A stretch of DNA of 19,739 bases from Pullilachnospira_A gallistercoris (GTDB lineage Bacteria > Bacillota > Clostridia > Lachnospirales > Lachnospiraceae), in assembly GCA_018712125.1 (NCBI GenBank), contig DVHM01000178.1, positions 1 through 19,739 on the forward strand. The letters run 5' to 3'. Each line of letters starts with the position of its first letter. The first letter of the stretch is position 1. A model generated the notes under the pieces. That model saw only the letters and a program-made list of their open reading frames with translations, searched no databases and was not told the DNA's origin. This document shows positions 19,402 to 19,739 of the stretch, piece by piece. The position numbers and the translations under genes were made by a program.

Positions 19402-19430
19402 TTGCTATTTGATAGCATTTGTGCTATCAT
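19402..19430 (+). promoter_or_regulatory. Promoter and palindromic operator of the RelE/HigB-like gene
   Basis: TTGCTA (19402-19407), 17-bp spacer and TATCAT (19425-19430). The perfect palindrome TGATAGCA-4-TGCTATCA (19410-19429) fills the spacer and -10, so a bound repressor would block transcription. It lies just upstream of the HNH ribosome binding site and could affect that gene too. Confidence 0.75.
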
Positions 19431-19474
19431 ATAAATAAAGAATAAAGCCTAAACGTAACGGAGAACATAAACTA

Positions 19475-19739
19475 ATGTACACAGTCATGTTTTATGAAAC
19501 CGCTGATGGCCGGTCCGAACTTTGGGATTTTCTTGAAGAACTGCGTATGAAAGCCGCAACTAACAAAGATGCCCGTATTCAGCACAAACAAATCACCTTA
19601 TACATTCAATTACTACAAGAAAACGGTACACGCCTAAACGAAAACATAACGAAACATCTTGAAGACGGTATTTGGGAACTTCGCCCAGGCAACAACCGTG
19701 TATTTTATTTTTTCTTTGAAAATGACACGTTTGTCCTGC
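19475..19739 (+). CDS. RelE/HigB-like toxin (Gp49 family), truncated by window end
   Basis: The first 88 residues of a protein beginning MYTVMFYETADGRSELWDFL. The pattern LWDFLEELR, then KQITLYIQLLQENG and the signature GIWELRPGNNRVFYFFFEND is that of the phage-derived Gp49/HigB group of RelE-fold mRNA interferases. GGAG lies about 11 bp before the ATG. A helix-turn-helix antitoxin gene would be expected just beyond the window. The upstream palindrome is its probable operator. Confidence 0.88.
   Translation, partial: MYTVMFYETADGRSELWDFLEELRMKAATNKDARIQHKQITLYIQLLQENGTRLNENITKHLEDGIWELRPGNNRVFYFFFENDTFVL

Overview
The window looks like part of a prophage or temperate phage of a Clostridia (Firmicutes) host, most likely a Lachnospiraceae-type gut bacterium. 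The reasons are strong GGAGG ribosome binding sites, AT-rich sigma-A-like promoters, a moderately GC-rich coding sequence, and the company of genes: P27-type small terminase, HK97-type large terminase and portal, HNH nuclease, ParB-methyltransferase, DUF4314, DpnD/PcfM-like protein and amidoligase. No integrase, lysis, tail or ribosomal gene is visible, so both ends of the element lie outside the window. Nearly all genes are on the minus strand and are best read from right to left. All coordinates and repeat comparisons were counted by hand.

Right end (about 17.7-19.7 kb): a RelE/HigB-like toxin gene (+, cut by the window end) faces away from an HNH endonuclease across a palindromic operator. 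A complete vapBC toxin-antitoxin operon follows, with its own promoter, operator and terminator. Next (10.6-17.7 kb) is a compact, overlapping operon: two paralogous double-zinc-finger proteins (one with a helix-turn-helix), a small unknown protein, a ParB-N6/N4 DNA methyltransferase and a cytosine-C5 methyltransferase. The last carries a 359-residue LAGLIDADG intein placed exactly before its catalytic cysteine. A small membrane protein follows.

Middle (7.4-11.8 kb): a peptide- or metabolite-modification cluster. It holds an amidoligase (GCS-like COOH-NH2 ligase), a DpnD/PcfM-like protein, two gamma-glutamylcyclotransferase-like proteins and DUF4314. Beside them lies a 'virulence-related'-type protein whose C-terminal half appears to be a catalytically dead paralogue of the amidoligase.

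Left-middle (4.6-7.3 kb): a row of small unknown genes, mostly single transcription units with their own promoters and several with 3' hairpins. Left end (0.1-4.5 kb): the packaging genes terS, terL and portal, interrupted by a + strand AbrB-type antitoxin gene and followed by a second toxin-antitoxin-like pair cut by the window edge.

The most striking feature is regulatory. Ten promoters between 5.0 and 10.5 kb, on both strands, share one architecture: an inverted repeat of about 12-bp half-sites separated by 20 bp, then a gap of 13 bp (or 3 bp, one helical turn less), then TTGCTA or TTGATA, a 17-bp spacer and a -10 box. Two of the repeats serve divergent promoter pairs. This looks like the regulon of one uncharacterised phage transcription factor controlling the small genes and the amidoligase/cyclotransferase cluster. 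The zinc-finger/HTH proteins at 16.9-17.7 kb are the only obvious regulator candidates in view.
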